Below, one piece after another: positions 42,354 to 51,951 of a stretch of DNA of 64,000 nucleotides (position 1 is the stretch's first letter; each line of letters opens with the position of its first letter). Source of the stretch: an uncultured Lachnospiraceae bacterium (GTDB taxonomy: Bacteria; Bacillota; Clostridia; Lachnospirales; Lachnospiraceae); assembly GCA_934317005.1 (NCBI GenBank), contig CAKREB010000017.1, forward strand, positions 5,867 to 69,866, read 5' to 3'. The notes beneath the pieces were generated by a model. It did not search any database and was not told where the DNA came from. It worked only from the letters and a program-made list of their open reading frames with translations. A program made the translations under genes and the position numbers.

Positions 42354-43832
42354 TTACATAATCCGCAATCCCTTTGGATAGTGATTTTTTAAAATTCCAT
42401 TCTGTGCTTTTCCCCATCCGAGAGAAATTCCACGATGGGTGACTAGTGTCCAGGAGCGGAAATGGTTGTCACAGGGAATGGTTTCTCCGTGCAGATAACG
42501 CTTTGCACTTTCTTCATCACAGTCAATGCTTTGTGTGACATCATCGGGACATAGTGCCATAGCAAGTGCGTGGGCCGGTTCTAACCGGTTCTTTTTTAAT
42601 GTTCCTACGTGAAGACCGGCGCGTATAACTCTGAGTCCGTCTAAGGATGGACTTTGTTCCGGAATCCGATAGAGTGCATCACCAAAATACTGATATCGCG
42701 CGGGATTTCGCATTGCCAGACAGTCAGTGTCTGCATTTAGAAACTGCGTGGAAAAGTCCTTCCAGCCTGACAGGTCAAAGGTCTGTTCCTTTTTGCCGGA
42801 TTTCTTGGATTTCTTTGTACGGGCAGTTTTTACGGAAGAAGCCTTTTGTGCTAACTCTTCCTGCGATGGCAGCGAGCCTTTTTTATGCAGTCTTGCTACA
42901 AAGTGTCCTTCGCCCTTTAGTTTATGAGGGAAAAGGCGCATTGTTCGTTCTATGCCTGTAGAAAGATTGTTCGCGGAATCAGAGCAGGCGGTCTGCCACT
43001 CTTCTGATAAAAAAGCAGTTCTGCCATTTTCCAGTCCACAGTCGGTTGGCAGGATTTCTTTCCAGTCCTCAACTTCATAGTCAGGATGGGTACTTAGAAA
43101 CCATGCGATCATATCCTCGTCCTCATCCGGAGCAAAGGTGCATGTAGAATATACCATAGTACCGCCCGGCAGAAGCATCTGGTCAGCATATTCTAAAATC
43201 ATCTTTTGACGGTCGGCACAGACGGCTACCTGCTTAGCAGACCATTCCTGTATCGTAGTGTCATCCTTTCGGAACATGCCTTCACCGGAACACGGTGCAT
43301 CTACGACAATTTTACTGAAAAAGAGTGGGAAGTGTGCTGCCATTTTGTCTGGTGGTTCGTTGCATACGATGGCATTGGGCACACCAAGACGCTCGATGTT
43401 TTGAGAGAGAATCTTTGCTCTTGCGGTAAAGATTTCATTGGATACGAGCAGTCCTTCGCCCATCAGCTGTCCGGCAATCTGGGTTGACTTGCCTCCCGGA
43501 GCCGCACAGAGATCGCAGACGATATCACCCGGTTTGGGATCAAGCAGACTTACCACAGACATGGCACTTGGCTCCTGAATATAGTAGGCACCGCCTTCGT
43601 GGAGTGGGTGTCTGCCGGGATGTTCCTCTATCTGTGCATAAAATCCTTCTTTTGCCCAGGGAATAGGGGATAACGCAAAAGGAAGGGTTTCCACAGAAAC
43701 CCTTTCCCTGCATTTTAAAGGATTCATACGAAGACCATATGCTTTTGGTTCTTCATAGCTTTTGAAAAATTCATCGGCCTCTTCTCCGAGAAGCTCTTGC
43801 ATGCGATGGATAAAATCAATTGGTAAGTTCAC
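42354..43832 (-). CDS. RsmF-type 16S rRNA m5C methyltransferase
   Basis: A 492-aa protein of the NOL1/NOP2/Sun (RsmB/RsmF) family. It shows the SAM site DLCAAPGGKSTQIAG, the conserved DAPCSGEGMFRK with the release cysteine, and STCTFAPDEDEDMI with the catalytic cysteine. A Ser/Lys-rich linker (about 325-350) and a C-terminal PUA-like region complete the RsmF/YebU plan. It should methylate a cytosine in rRNA. It lies 18 bp downstream of the DUF4867 gene on the same strand. Confidence 0.9.
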   Translation of the reverse strand: MNLPIDFIHRMQELLGEEADEFFKSYEEPKAYGLRMNPLKCRERVSVETLPFALSPIPWAKEGFYAQIEEHPGRHPLHEGGAYYIQEPSAMSVVSLLDPKPGDIVCDLCAAPGGKSTQIAGQLMGEGLLVSNEIFTARAKILSQNIERLGVPNAIVCNEPPDKMAAHFPLFFSKIVVDAPCSGEGMFRKDDTTIQEWSAKQVAVCADRQKMILEYADQMLLPGGTMVYSTCTFAPDEDEDMIAWFLSTHPDYEVEDWKEILPTDCGLENGRTAFLSEEWQTACSDSANNLSTGIERTMRLFPHKLKGEGHFVARLHKKGSLPSQEELAQKASSVKTARTKKSKKSGKKEQTFDLSGWKDFSTQFLNADTDCLAMRNPARYQYFGDALYRIPEQSPSLDGLRVIRAGLHVGTLKKNRLEPAHALAMALCPDDVTQSIDCDEESAKRYLHGETIPCDNHFRSWTLVTHRGISLGWGKAQNGILKNHYPKGLRIM

Positions 43833-43849
43833 ACGAATCCTCCTAAATA

Positions 43850-44488
43850 TTAGATGAGATCAGCAATGTCTACGTTGTCACCGGTAATACCTACATGGGC
43901 ACCGTCTTTTGCTTCGGCAGTATCCTTGTGAGCAACCAGCCACTTGTTTGCTGCCCAAAGCATCTTGTCCTCATCATTCTTTGGTGTAATAGAAGGCATT
44001 GCCTCGTTGGTTCCCTTTGGCAGTACGATAATGACACGGAAACCTTCACCCTTCTTTGCACTGCATGGAGCATAGTGAAGAGTTGTTGCGTAAAGCTCTA
44101 CACCGGTTCCCTTTGGACATAAGAAAGCTTCTGTCTTAGAAGAGTCAATCTTGCCATCAATGATATCCTGCTCGCGGGCAACTAAAAGGATAACGTCATC
44201 TGCAGCAATATCTACTTCGCTGTCGCGGTGATACTCGAAGCAGTTTAACTTTGTGTTAGTACCATTGCAGTAGCCAATCTGGATCGGCATACCGCCATAG
44301 CAGTTATCACGGATAGCTGCGTATACGTCTGTTGCTTCTAGTACGTCAACTGATGGTACATAGATTACAGAGTCGGCAGGTTTCTCAGAGTTTGCTTCCA
44401 ATGTACTTAACAGATTGGAAAAATCATAGCCTTCTACTACCTTTCCATATGTAGCAAATGTCTTGTCAAAAACAGATTGAATTTTCAT
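43850..44488 (-). CDS. DUF4867 family protein
   Basis: A 212-aa soluble protein with no signal peptide. The sequence (KIQSVFDKTFATYGKVVEGYD, cut here; GGMPIQIGYCNGTNTKL; FEYHRDSEVDIAADDVILLV; ELYATTLHYAPC) fits the DUF4867 family, a cupin-like group of Clostridia. HRDSE and the late His in TLHYAPC could bind a metal. A role in sugar metabolism is sometimes suggested by gene neighbourhoods, but nothing here confirms it. First gene of a likely pair with the methyltransferase. Confidence 0.75.
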   Translation of the reverse strand: MKIQSVFDKTFATYGKVVEGYDFSNLLSTLEANSEKPADSVIYVPSVDVLEATDVYAAIRDNCYGGMPIQIGYCNGTNTKLNCFEYHRDSEVDIAADDVILLVAREQDIIDGKIDSSKTEAFLCPKGTGVELYATTLHYAPCSAKKGEGFRVIIVLPKGTNEAMPSITPKNDEDKMLWAANKWLVAHKDTAEAKDGAHVGITGDNVDIADLI

Positions 44489-44524
44489 ATCGTTCCCTCT
44501 TTCTGCGTATTGTACGCTCTTTTA

Positions 44525-44563
44525 ATGTGAGAGAATGCGCAGGCATTCTCTCTTTTTAGAATA
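44525..44563. terminator. Terminator-like inverted repeat between DUF4867 and the hybrid kinase
   Basis: GAGAGAATGC and GCATTCTCTC form a 10-bp stem with a short loop, followed by TTTTT on the plus strand. Both neighbours read on the minus strand, where the tract is less favourable, so its role is unclear. Confidence 0.5.
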
Positions 44564-44647
44564 GTATAGCATATTTTACGCAGGATATAAATTGAATTTT
44601 GGGATAATGTTTTGCTGTGTAGTAGGACTTTTTTGGGTGTCCAAGAA

Positions 44648-46720
44648 TTAGTCCTGCTTATTTAGAATGTCATATAGTGTTGCAAACATGCCCTTGATGT
44701 CGAGCGGTTTTGCGATATGACCATTCATACCAACATCCAGTGCCTTTTTTCTGTCTTCATCAAAAGCGTTTGCAGTCATGGCAATGATAGGAATCAGACG
44801 GCGGTTATCGGTGCGTGCTCTGATAAGCCTTGTGGTTTCGTAGCCGTCCATATTTGGCATCTGCACATCCATAAGAATGGCATCGTAGTAGTTTTCCGGT
44901 TTGCTTTGGAGCTGCTTAATGCAATCAAGTCCGTCTTTGGCACGGTCTACGATAAATTTAGCATTTTCTAACAGATTAATCGCAATCTCTGCGTTGATAT
45001 CATTATCTTCTGTCAGCAGAATATGTTTTCCCTGAAAAAATGCCGACAAATCTTCTTTAGATTCGGATTCAGTGCTGTCTTTATCTTCAGTGGAAGCTTC
45101 ACTGGCAATCGGGAAGGAAAGTGTGATCGTAAAAGTGGTTCCCTTGTCAGGAATACTTTGTACGGCAATAGTTCCATGCATCAGTTCGATCAGAGTCTTT
45201 ACGATTGGCAGTCCCAGACCGGCACCAAACACCTTGCTTTCGGTACTGGTATGTTCTCTGGAAAATTCTTCAAAAATATGTGGAAGATATTCTTCGCTCA
45301 TACCAATTCCGTCATCTTCAATCACGGCTGTATAGGAGGCAAAACCTTCCCTGCTGCATGGATATTCTGTGATGATCACGGATACATGCCCACCGTTTGG
45401 CGTATATTTGATAGCATTGCTTACAATATTTAAAAGGATTTCTTTTACCTTTGTTTCATCGCATATTACACGGTCGTGATAGATTCGGACGTGGTAGTTT
45501 GGTGTCAGCTCTTTTTCCCTAATAGAAGGCTCAAAAACCGCTTTTAGAGAAGAAAGCAGTGCCGAGAGTGAAACGGTGTCAGCTTTTAGCGTTGCATGTC
45601 CGCTTTCAATACGTGCGTTTTCTAAGACACAGTTAATTAAAGAAAGCAGGAAAGAGCTGGAGGAACGGATCTTGGCAATATATTCTTTTAGCTTTTCTTT
45701 GTCGTCTATATTCTGTTCTAAGAGGTCAGAAAAGCCGATGATCGCATTCATAGGAGTCCGGACATCGTGGCTCATATTGAACAGAAAGCGTGTTTTCGCT
45801 TCATTTGCAGCCTGCGCCTTCTTAGAAGAGTGTTCGATTTCCTGTGTGTAGACAATATCTCTGTATCGGCGCAGTTCATATTGCCAGTATCCAATGGTTA
45901 CCAGGAGGGACAGCAGGATTGGAATAAAGACTTCTAATATGAGTAATGATTTGGAACTCCAGCCGCCTTTTGGAACAATCTCAAAGTACCAGGTGTCATT
46001 TGGAACCTTACAGGTAACCTTTAAGGTGTTCTGTGGCATATCATTGTCGCACTGGGCAATCGTTACCTTCTTGCCGGTTGATACATTGTTTTTCCGGATG
46101 CGATAGCAATAGGAAGCATCCAAAAGGCTGTCCGGATTGATTTCATCAATAAAACGATCCCAGTTGATGACCAGAATGGAAAATCCCCAAAAGTGCTTTG
46201 CGTCATGCTTTTTCTGTGTGTAGATAGGATCAAAAAGTAACGCACCGGTGTCGGTCTGTACTAAACTAAAGGGACCGGCAATCGTATACTGACCGGATTC
46301 TTTGGCAAGGTTTGCCTCCTTTTTACGTTCGGGATGCTTTAGCATATTCAAACCAAGCGCTTCCTCATTTCCGTCAACCGGATAAACCTGTGTGACAATA
46401 CCGTCTTTTGCCATTTCGATCGCTTCGATGCCGGGCTGATCCTTGAGCATCAGTGCAGAAAGCATGGAAAACTCATCCTCTGTCAGTGTATGACCGGATT
46501 CCGTGATCCGCTTTAAGAGGTTTGAGATAGACAGATATTGATTGAGCTGTGCTTCGACTCTGCCTACCGTAGATTCGGCAGTGTAGGCAGCCTTTAATTT
46601 TTCTTTTCTTTCCTGATTTCGATTGACAAGGTGACCACAGCCAAGACCGATCATTAAGGTGAGGATAAAGACGATGGAAACCTGAATTCGAATATATTTT
46701 GGATGTATTTTATGTTTCAT
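44648..46720 (-). CDS. CHASE-type hybrid sensor histidine kinase
   Basis: A 690-aa protein. A membrane helix (about 10-30), an extracellular CHASE-like sensing domain (about 60-265, with GIEAIEMAKDGIVTQVYP and WGFSILVINWDRFID), a second helix (about 268-288), a HisKA domain with the H-box NMSHDVRTPMNAIIGFSDL, a HATPase domain (GAGLGLPIVKTLIEL) and a C-terminal receiver with LLTEDNDINAEIA and phospho-acceptor MDVQMPNMDG. There is no separate response regulator next to it. The ligand is unknown. Single gene with an inverted repeat at its promoter. Confidence 0.92.
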   Translation of the reverse strand: MKHKIHPKYIRIQVSIVFILTLMIGLGCGHLVNRNQERKEKLKAAYTAESTVGRVEAQLNQYLSISNLLKRITESGHTLTEDEFSMLSALMLKDQPGIEAIEMAKDGIVTQVYPVDGNEEALGLNMLKHPERKKEANLAKESGQYTIAGPFSLVQTDTGALLFDPIYTQKKHDAKHFWGFSILVINWDRFIDEINPDSLLDASYCYRIRKNNVSTGKKVTIAQCDNDMPQNTLKVTCKVPNDTWYFEIVPKGGWSSKSLLILEVFIPILLSLLVTIGYWQYELRRYRDIVYTQEIEHSSKKAQAANEAKTRFLFNMSHDVRTPMNAIIGFSDLLEQNIDDKEKLKEYIAKIRSSSSFLLSLINCVLENARIESGHATLKADTVSLSALLSSLKAVFEPSIREKELTPNYHVRIYHDRVICDETKVKEILLNIVSNAIKYTPNGGHVSVIITEYPCSREGFASYTAVIEDDGIGMSEEYLPHIFEEFSREHTSTESKVFGAGLGLPIVKTLIELMHGTIAVQSIPDKGTTFTITLSFPIASEASTEDKDSTESESKEDLSAFFQGKHILLTEDNDINAEIAINLLENAKFIVDRAKDGLDCIKQLQSKPENYYDAILMDVQMPNMDGYETTRLIRARTDNRRLIPIIAMTANAFDEDRKKALDVGMNGHIAKPLDIKGMFATLYDILNKQD

Positions 46721-46750
46721 CTTTCTTCCCTGCCAGTATCATGTATCGTA

Positions 46751-46785
46751 TTTATAATAAGTGTTTTTGTACACTTTATTATAAG
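46751..46785. promoter_or_regulatory. Inverted repeat in the divergent region upstream of the hybrid kinase
   Basis: TTATAATAAGTG and CACTTTATTATAA form an AT-rich dyad of about 12 bp around TTTTTGTA, about 30 bp upstream of the kinase start. It contains TATAAT-like boxes on both strands; operator or promoter. Confidence 0.45.
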
Positions 46786-46845
46786 GGGGCAGGCTTAAAT
46801 TTTCAATATGATAAGAGACCCTTCTTTGACTTTCTGCAAAAGTTA

Positions 46846-46874
46846 TTGTTTTCATGTATTGATTCGATTATAAT
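46846..46874 (+). promoter_or_regulatory. Promoter of the nitrilase-family gene
   Basis: TTGTTT, 17 bp, TATAAT. The gene starts about 100 bp downstream. Confidence 0.55.
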
Positions 46875-46976
46875 AAATAATTGCAAAATAGACAGAAAAA
46901 AGAGCTGCCGGCTCTGCTTTGTCGCAAGATCATAGAACGGCAGATTTAATAATTGAAAAGCTAAGGGGGATACGGT

Positions 46977-47774
46977 ATGCGGGTTGCATTGGGACAGCTT
47001 AATATGGTATGGGAAGAGAAGGAGGCATCCTTTCAAAAAGCGGAGAAGATGATACAGGAGGCAGCGAAAAAAGGATGTGATATCATTATTTTTCCGGAGA
47101 TGGCGTTTACCGGCTTTTCGATGAATGTTTCAAAGATTGGTGAGAATGCAAAGGATGCGCGAACAGTTTCGGTGATGCAGATAATGGCACAGAAGTATCA
47201 GATCGCAGTTGGATTTGGCTGGGCAGCACTCGGACAGGAAAACAGGAGGGGGACCAATCGTTTTACGATTATTGACGCATCCGGTAAGAAAGTGGCAGAA
47301 TATAGTAAACTGCATCCTTTTACATATGGAAAAGAAAGTGTATACTATGATAAGGGAAGCAAAATCGTGACAGTCCCATTTTTAGGACGAACGATCGCAA
47401 CATTTATCTGCTATGATTTGAGGTTTCCGGAGATTTTTCAGATTGCGGCAAAGAAGGCAGATGTCATGTTTGTGATCGCAGAGTGGCCGGCTAAGCGCAG
47501 AGTGCATTGGCAGACACTTCTTCGTGCGAGGGCGATTGAAACGCAGTCCTATGTGGTTGGCGTTAATTGTGTAGGAGAGCACGACGGACAGACATATTCC
47601 GGTGACAGCATGGCGGTTGATGCGATGGGTAATATTTTAGGAATGATTTCGGATAAAGAGGGAGTGTTAATCTGTGATTTGGATGACAGGGCGTGGAGTC
47701 TGCGCCGTAAGTTTGCGACAGCAGCAGATCGAAGAGAGGGCTTTTATCAAAGTTATTTTGACCGGAAGGATTGA
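46977..47774 (+). CDS. Carbon-nitrogen hydrolase (nitrilase superfamily, omega-amidase-like)
   Basis: A 265-aa cytosolic hydrolase with the full catalytic set: Glu41 in IIIFPEMAFTG, Lys111 in YSKLHPF and Cys145 in ICYDLRFPE. The length and the WPAKRRVHWQTLLRARAIE segment fit the omega-amidase (YafV/Nit2-like) branch, which removes ammonia from alpha-keto amides, but the substrate is not certain. AAGGGGGA precedes the ATG. The TPR protein gene follows after about 100 bp. Confidence 0.88.
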   Translation: MRVALGQLNMVWEEKEASFQKAEKMIQEAAKKGCDIIIFPEMAFTGFSMNVSKIGENAKDARTVSVMQIMAQKYQIAVGFGWAALGQENRRGTNRFTIIDASGKKVAEYSKLHPFTYGKESVYYDKGSKIVTVPFLGRTIATFICYDLRFPEIFQIAAKKADVMFVIAEWPAKRRVHWQTLLRARAIETQSYVVGVNCVGEHDGQTYSGDSMAVDAMGNILGMISDKEGVLICDLDDRAWSLRRKFATAADRREGFYQSYFDRKD

Positions 47775-47856
47775 TAATTAAGTATAAAAGGAAATAGAAC
47801 GTAGTCTGCATAGGCACTGTGATGCAGATTTGTGACCGTTTACGATAGATAAGACA

Positions 47857-47870
47857 GTGCAGAAATGAGG
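47857..47870 (+). promoter_or_regulatory. Conserved leader motif, copy 3
   Basis: GTGCAGAAATGAGG (lacking the inner CG), 6 bp before the ATG of the TPR protein. Confidence 0.6.
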
Positions 47871-47876
47871 AAAAGT

Positions 47877-50159
47877 ATGAGACAGTATGAATTGGCAATC
47901 AGAATTGCACAGGTGCATCATCTGGTAGATGAAAGAAAATATAAAAAGGCATTGGCTGTGATTCAGACATTGGATATGCGACAGGTGCGTTCACTAAGTG
48001 ACTTGAAGGTATTTGCAGAGGTTTATACGAGAACAGAACAATATGAAGCTGCAAAGGCAACGTATCTTAGGATTTACAGACGTTCCAAGACAAGAAGAGT
48101 GTTGTATCGTCTGATCTATTTGTCTATCCGTACCAATGCACTGGACGATGCAGAGGCATATTATCAGGAGTTTGTACGCATGAATCCCAATGCGAGAGAT
48201 GCGCTGATCTTACGATATCGCATCGATAAGGCTGCCGGAGTGCCGATCGGTCAACTGATAGAAATTTTACAGGAGTTAAAGCAGGAAGAATATATTGAGG
48301 AATGGGCATATGAGTTAGCAAAGCTGTATCATCGTGCCGGACGCAGGGAAGAGTGTCTGGAAGAGTGTGAAGATATTTTACTGTGGTTTGGAAGTGGTGA
48401 GATTGTAGAACGGGCAAAGATCCTAATCGATCATTTACAGGAAAAAGACCCGATACCATATTATGATGATAAGGATTTTACGGTGCCTAAGAAAGAAGAG
48501 CCAAATCCGGATGATACCGGCTCGCTGCCTGATCTGAACGAATTTATTAAGGAACGCAAGGCGCAGAAACGGGAAGAAAGGCGTGTAGAGCGTGAGGCAA
48601 GAAGAGCAGAAAAATACGAAGAGGATTATGACGCGGAAGAGGACGAAGAGGAACGTAATATCTTCGATGATGAGATAGAGAAAGAGTCAGACGAAGGAAA
48701 AGAAGAGGCAGCTGTGAAAAGGTCATCTGCGCAGGAGCAAAAGGCTGAGAGGAAAAAAGCAGAAAAGGTCAGATATGATGCAGAGGACGAGTTTATTGAT
48801 GATTATTCCGATGATGACTTTGAAACCGATGGAATCGATCTGTCCCAGAAGGCAAAGGATGGAATACAGAAGCTATCCGGTCTGTTTGGCTTTGGAAAAA
48901 GGGACGAGGAAGAAGTAGAAGAACCGGATCTAAAGAGAAAAGAAGATAGTGCAGAGAAAAAGACAAAGAGTGTGTCTAAGCCGGAATATAGGACAGAGAA
49001 AGAAATGGAAAAGCCGGAAAAGAAAAAGCCGGAATATGTACCACATTCGCAGTCGGGCACAGGAATCACGCAGGATCTGGCGCGCGAGATTTCTGCTATC
49101 TATGAGATGGAGCATCGCGAGCAGTTAAAGGAAAAAGCGGTTACTGTGATCAATGAGGTGCCAAATCTTGCTACAAATGTAGTAGACCGCATGACACAGG
49201 CTATTCAGAAGTCTGCAACACGCTCATATATTCCTTTGGATATCGAAGAGATTCAAAAGGAGGATAGTGAGGAAACACAGAATACAGATCTGCAGGACGA
49301 GAAGCAGGCAAAAGAGCCACAAGGTCTGAAAGAGCAGGAAAAAGAGTTAGCAAGTACGGAAGTACAGAGTGAGGAGCAGGCTAAGGAGCCGGAAAGTACA
49401 GAAGTACAGGAGCAGGCTAAGGAGATAGAAAGCGCAGAAACACCGGATGAAGAGCCGGAGACGGTATCGGCTGCGCAGGACAAAAGCGAAACGGAGCTTT
49501 TAAAAGATTTATTAGAGGAAGAAATCCATGATCCGGAAGAGGATACAAAGGATCTTTCAGAAGAAATAGAACAGACAGAGCAGGAAGAACCAACGGAGGA
49601 ACAGGCGGCATCCGTGGCTTCTGAGTTAGAACATTATCAGGCACCTGATATTCCGGTGGTTGAAACGGACTATATGGAGCTTCCGGAAATGTCATACGAG
49701 GATCTTCCGACAACCAGAGCTTTGCAGAGATCATTTCAGGATGTGCTGCATCTGATTGCAGGTGAGTTAGATCCTTCCCATTTTGTGCTGATGGGAGAGG
49801 GAGAAGACCGCATCATTGGTGTGGCAAAGCAGATTACCCGTGTAATGAAAGAGTCGGGTTATCTGTCAGCCGGAAGGATTGCTAAGATTCATGCACAACA
49901 GTTAAATAAGATGGATCTGATCAACTTCCGTAAGCAGTTAAGGGGAAATTGCCTTTTGATTGAAAATGCTTCGGATCTGCTGTTTCCAACCATTAGTAAG
50001 ATTTTTTCTATCATGGAGGAATACTATGGTGACTTTGTTGTGATTCTGGCAGATGAGGGAACTACGTTAGATCAGTTGTTCCGGTTTGTTCCGGTTTTAG
50101 GCAGAAAGTTTAAATACATTATTGATATATCAAAGTATACAGAGGACGACTATAAGTGA
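47877..50159 (+). CDS. TPR protein with acidic linker and degenerate AAA-like C-terminus
   Basis: A 760-aa cytosolic protein. TPR-like helical repeats (about 1-190) are followed by a long, low-complexity Glu/Lys-rich linker (about 200-590) with a conserved helix (AREISAIYEMEHREQLKEKA), then a C-terminal domain of about 150 residues. The latter resembles CbxX/CfqX-type AAA folds (LLIENASDLLFPTISKI; VVILADEGTTLDQL; PVLGRKFKYIIDI), but the Walker A region reads MGEGEDRIIG and lacks GKT. Probably a scaffold; function unknown. ATG 47877 follows the leader motif. The stop overlaps the region of the next gene's ribosome site. Confidence 0.7.
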   Translation: MRQYELAIRIAQVHHLVDERKYKKALAVIQTLDMRQVRSLSDLKVFAEVYTRTEQYEAAKATYLRIYRRSKTRRVLYRLIYLSIRTNALDDAEAYYQEFVRMNPNARDALILRYRIDKAAGVPIGQLIEILQELKQEEYIEEWAYELAKLYHRAGRREECLEECEDILLWFGSGEIVERAKILIDHLQEKDPIPYYDDKDFTVPKKEEPNPDDTGSLPDLNEFIKERKAQKREERRVEREARRAEKYEEDYDAEEDEEERNIFDDEIEKESDEGKEEAAVKRSSAQEQKAERKKAEKVRYDAEDEFIDDYSDDDFETDGIDLSQKAKDGIQKLSGLFGFGKRDEEEVEEPDLKRKEDSAEKKTKSVSKPEYRTEKEMEKPEKKKPEYVPHSQSGTGITQDLAREISAIYEMEHREQLKEKAVTVINEVPNLATNVVDRMTQAIQKSATRSYIPLDIEEIQKEDSEETQNTDLQDEKQAKEPQGLKEQEKELASTEVQSEEQAKEPESTEVQEQAKEIESAETPDEEPETVSAAQDKSETELLKDLLEEEIHDPEEDTKDLSEEIEQTEQEEPTEEQAASVASELEHYQAPDIPVVETDYMELPEMSYEDLPTTRALQRSFQDVLHLIAGELDPSHFVLMGEGEDRIIGVAKQITRVMKESGYLSAGRIAKIHAQQLNKMDLINFRKQLRGNCLLIENASDLLFPTISKIFSIMEEYYGDFVVILADEGTTLDQLFRFVPVLGRKFKYIIDISKYTEDDYK

Positions 50160-50176
50160 TGCAGGGAGGTGCTTGT

Positions 50177-51829
50177 GTGAAAGGAAATGCCACGACAGCG
50201 GTGAATGTTATCGGTCATACAAACCCGGATACGGATTCGCTATGTTCTGCGATCGCATATGCTTATTTAAAAAGGCAGGTAACCGGTGATGCGTATATTG
50301 CAAAGCGTGCCGGACAGATCAATGCAGAGAGCAAATTTGTATTAGAATATTTTCAGGTGGATATTCCGGATTATCTGGGTGACGTGCGCACACAGGTAAT
50401 GGATATTGATGTGAATCGCGTACAGGGTGTAGGAGAAGATATTTCTATCAAAAAAGCATGGGAGATCATGAAAGAGGATACGCTTCAGACACTTCCTATC
50501 GTGGATGACAGTGGGGCGTTAAAAGGACTTTTGACGATTGAAGATATCGCAAAATCTTACATGGATGTCTACGACAGTAGAATAATCGCAAATTCGCATA
50601 CGCCTATCCACAATATTGTTGAAACCCTGAATGGGGAACTGATCCACGGGGATATGGAAGAACGGATACAGTCGGGAAAATGTCTGATTGCAGCGGCAAA
50701 TCCGGATCTGATGGAAAGTTATATCGAGAAGGATGATATTGTTATCTTAGGAAATCGTTATGAGTCGCAGCTGTGCGCTATCGAGATGGGAGCCAAATGC
50801 ATCGTAGTCTGTGACGGCGCAATGGTATCTTATACGATCGGACGGCTGGCAGAAAGCCGTGGATGTTATATTATTAAGACACCATATGATACCTTTACGG
50901 CATCGCGTCTGATCAATCAGAGCATTCCAATCGGTTTTTTTATGAAGCGCGAGAATTTAGTGACTTTTGGACTGGGAGAGTTTTTGGATGACATTCGTGA
51001 AACAATGGCAAAAAAGCGTTATCGCGACTTTCCAATCTTAGACTGGTCGGGAAACTATTTTGGCATGATCTCACGCAGAAGTCTGCTGGGTGCGAGAAAG
51101 AAAAAGGTTATCATGGTTGATCACAACGAGCCTTCGCAGGCGGTAGACGGTATCGAGGAGGCGCAGATTTTAGAAATCATCGATCATCATCGGATTGGCA
51201 GTATCGAAACGATGGGACCGGTTTATTTTAGAAACCAGCCGCTTGGCTGTACTGCGACGATCATCTATCAGATGTTTCAGGAGCTTTCGATTGAAATTCC
51301 ACAAAAGATTGCGGGAATTCTATGTTCTGCCATTTTGTCAGACACTTTGATCTTTCGCTCGCCGACATGCACGCAGATAGACCGTGCAGCAGTGGAAGAG
51401 TTGGCTAAAATCGCACAGATTGAGCCGGAAGCGTATGCAGCGAAGATGTTTCAGGCGGGCAGTAATCTTTCGGTGAAATCACCGGAGGAAATTTTCTATC
51501 AGGACTTTAAGAAGTTTGAATTGGGTGATCTGACACTTGGAGTAGGGCAGATCAATTCGATGACAGCGAAAGAACTGGAAGGAATCAAGGATAAAATGAG
51601 TCCGTATCTGCAAAAGGCATTGCAGGAGCATGAGGTAGAAATTATTTACTTCATGCTGACGAACATTATGGAGGAAAGCACCGAACTGATGTATGCAGGA
51701 AATGGAGCAAAAGAGCTGGCACTAAAGGCATTTTCGCTGCCGCTAGATACGGAAACGATTCTTTTGAAAAATACTGTATCGAGAAAGAAGCAGGTGATTC
51801 CGGCAATCATGATTGCATTGCAGGAATAA
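50177..51829 (+). CDS. ppaC: Manganese-dependent inorganic pyrophosphatase with CBS/DRTGG regulatory insert
   Basis: A 550-aa family II pyrophosphatase of the DHH superfamily. It has the N-terminal metal motif GHTNPDTDS, then a pair of CBS domains flanking a DRTGG domain (about 65-300; QTLPIVDDSGALKGLLTIED), the second metal motif VDHNEP/IDHHRIG, and a C-terminal DHHA2 domain with SRKKQVIPAI. The CBS insert makes the enzyme responsive to adenine nucleotides in characterised homologues. GGGAGG points to GTG 50177 as start, 17 bp after the TPR gene, suggesting one operon. Confidence 0.93.
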   Translation: MKGNATTAVNVIGHTNPDTDSLCSAIAYAYLKRQVTGDAYIAKRAGQINAESKFVLEYFQVDIPDYLGDVRTQVMDIDVNRVQGVGEDISIKKAWEIMKEDTLQTLPIVDDSGALKGLLTIEDIAKSYMDVYDSRIIANSHTPIHNIVETLNGELIHGDMEERIQSGKCLIAAANPDLMESYIEKDDIVILGNRYESQLCAIEMGAKCIVVCDGAMVSYTIGRLAESRGCYIIKTPYDTFTASRLINQSIPIGFFMKRENLVTFGLGEFLDDIRETMAKKRYRDFPILDWSGNYFGMISRRSLLGARKKKVIMVDHNEPSQAVDGIEEAQILEIIDHHRIGSIETMGPVYFRNQPLGCTATIIYQMFQELSIEIPQKIAGILCSAILSDTLIFRSPTCTQIDRAAVEELAKIAQIEPEAYAAKMFQAGSNLSVKSPEEIFYQDFKKFELGDLTLGVGQINSMTAKELEGIKDKMSPYLQKALQEHEVEIIYFMLTNIMEESTELMYAGNGAKELALKAFSLPLDTETILLKNTVSRKKQVIPAIMIALQE

Positions 51830-51866
51830 CAGATAAAAGACGTTATCTATTCTAAGGGTTTAGCAA

Positions 51867-51917
51867 ATAAAAAGACGTGTAACAAGCAGAATTTATGCTT
51901 TTGCACGTCTTTTTGTG
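51867..51917. terminator. Bidirectional terminator between ppaC and mrp
   Basis: AAAAAGACGTGT pairs with GCACGTCTTTTT around a loop of about 22 nt. It serves convergent genes on both strands. Confidence 0.85.
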
Positions 51918-51951
51918 TATTTTAGAAAAAATATTTTAATGTATTTTCCGA

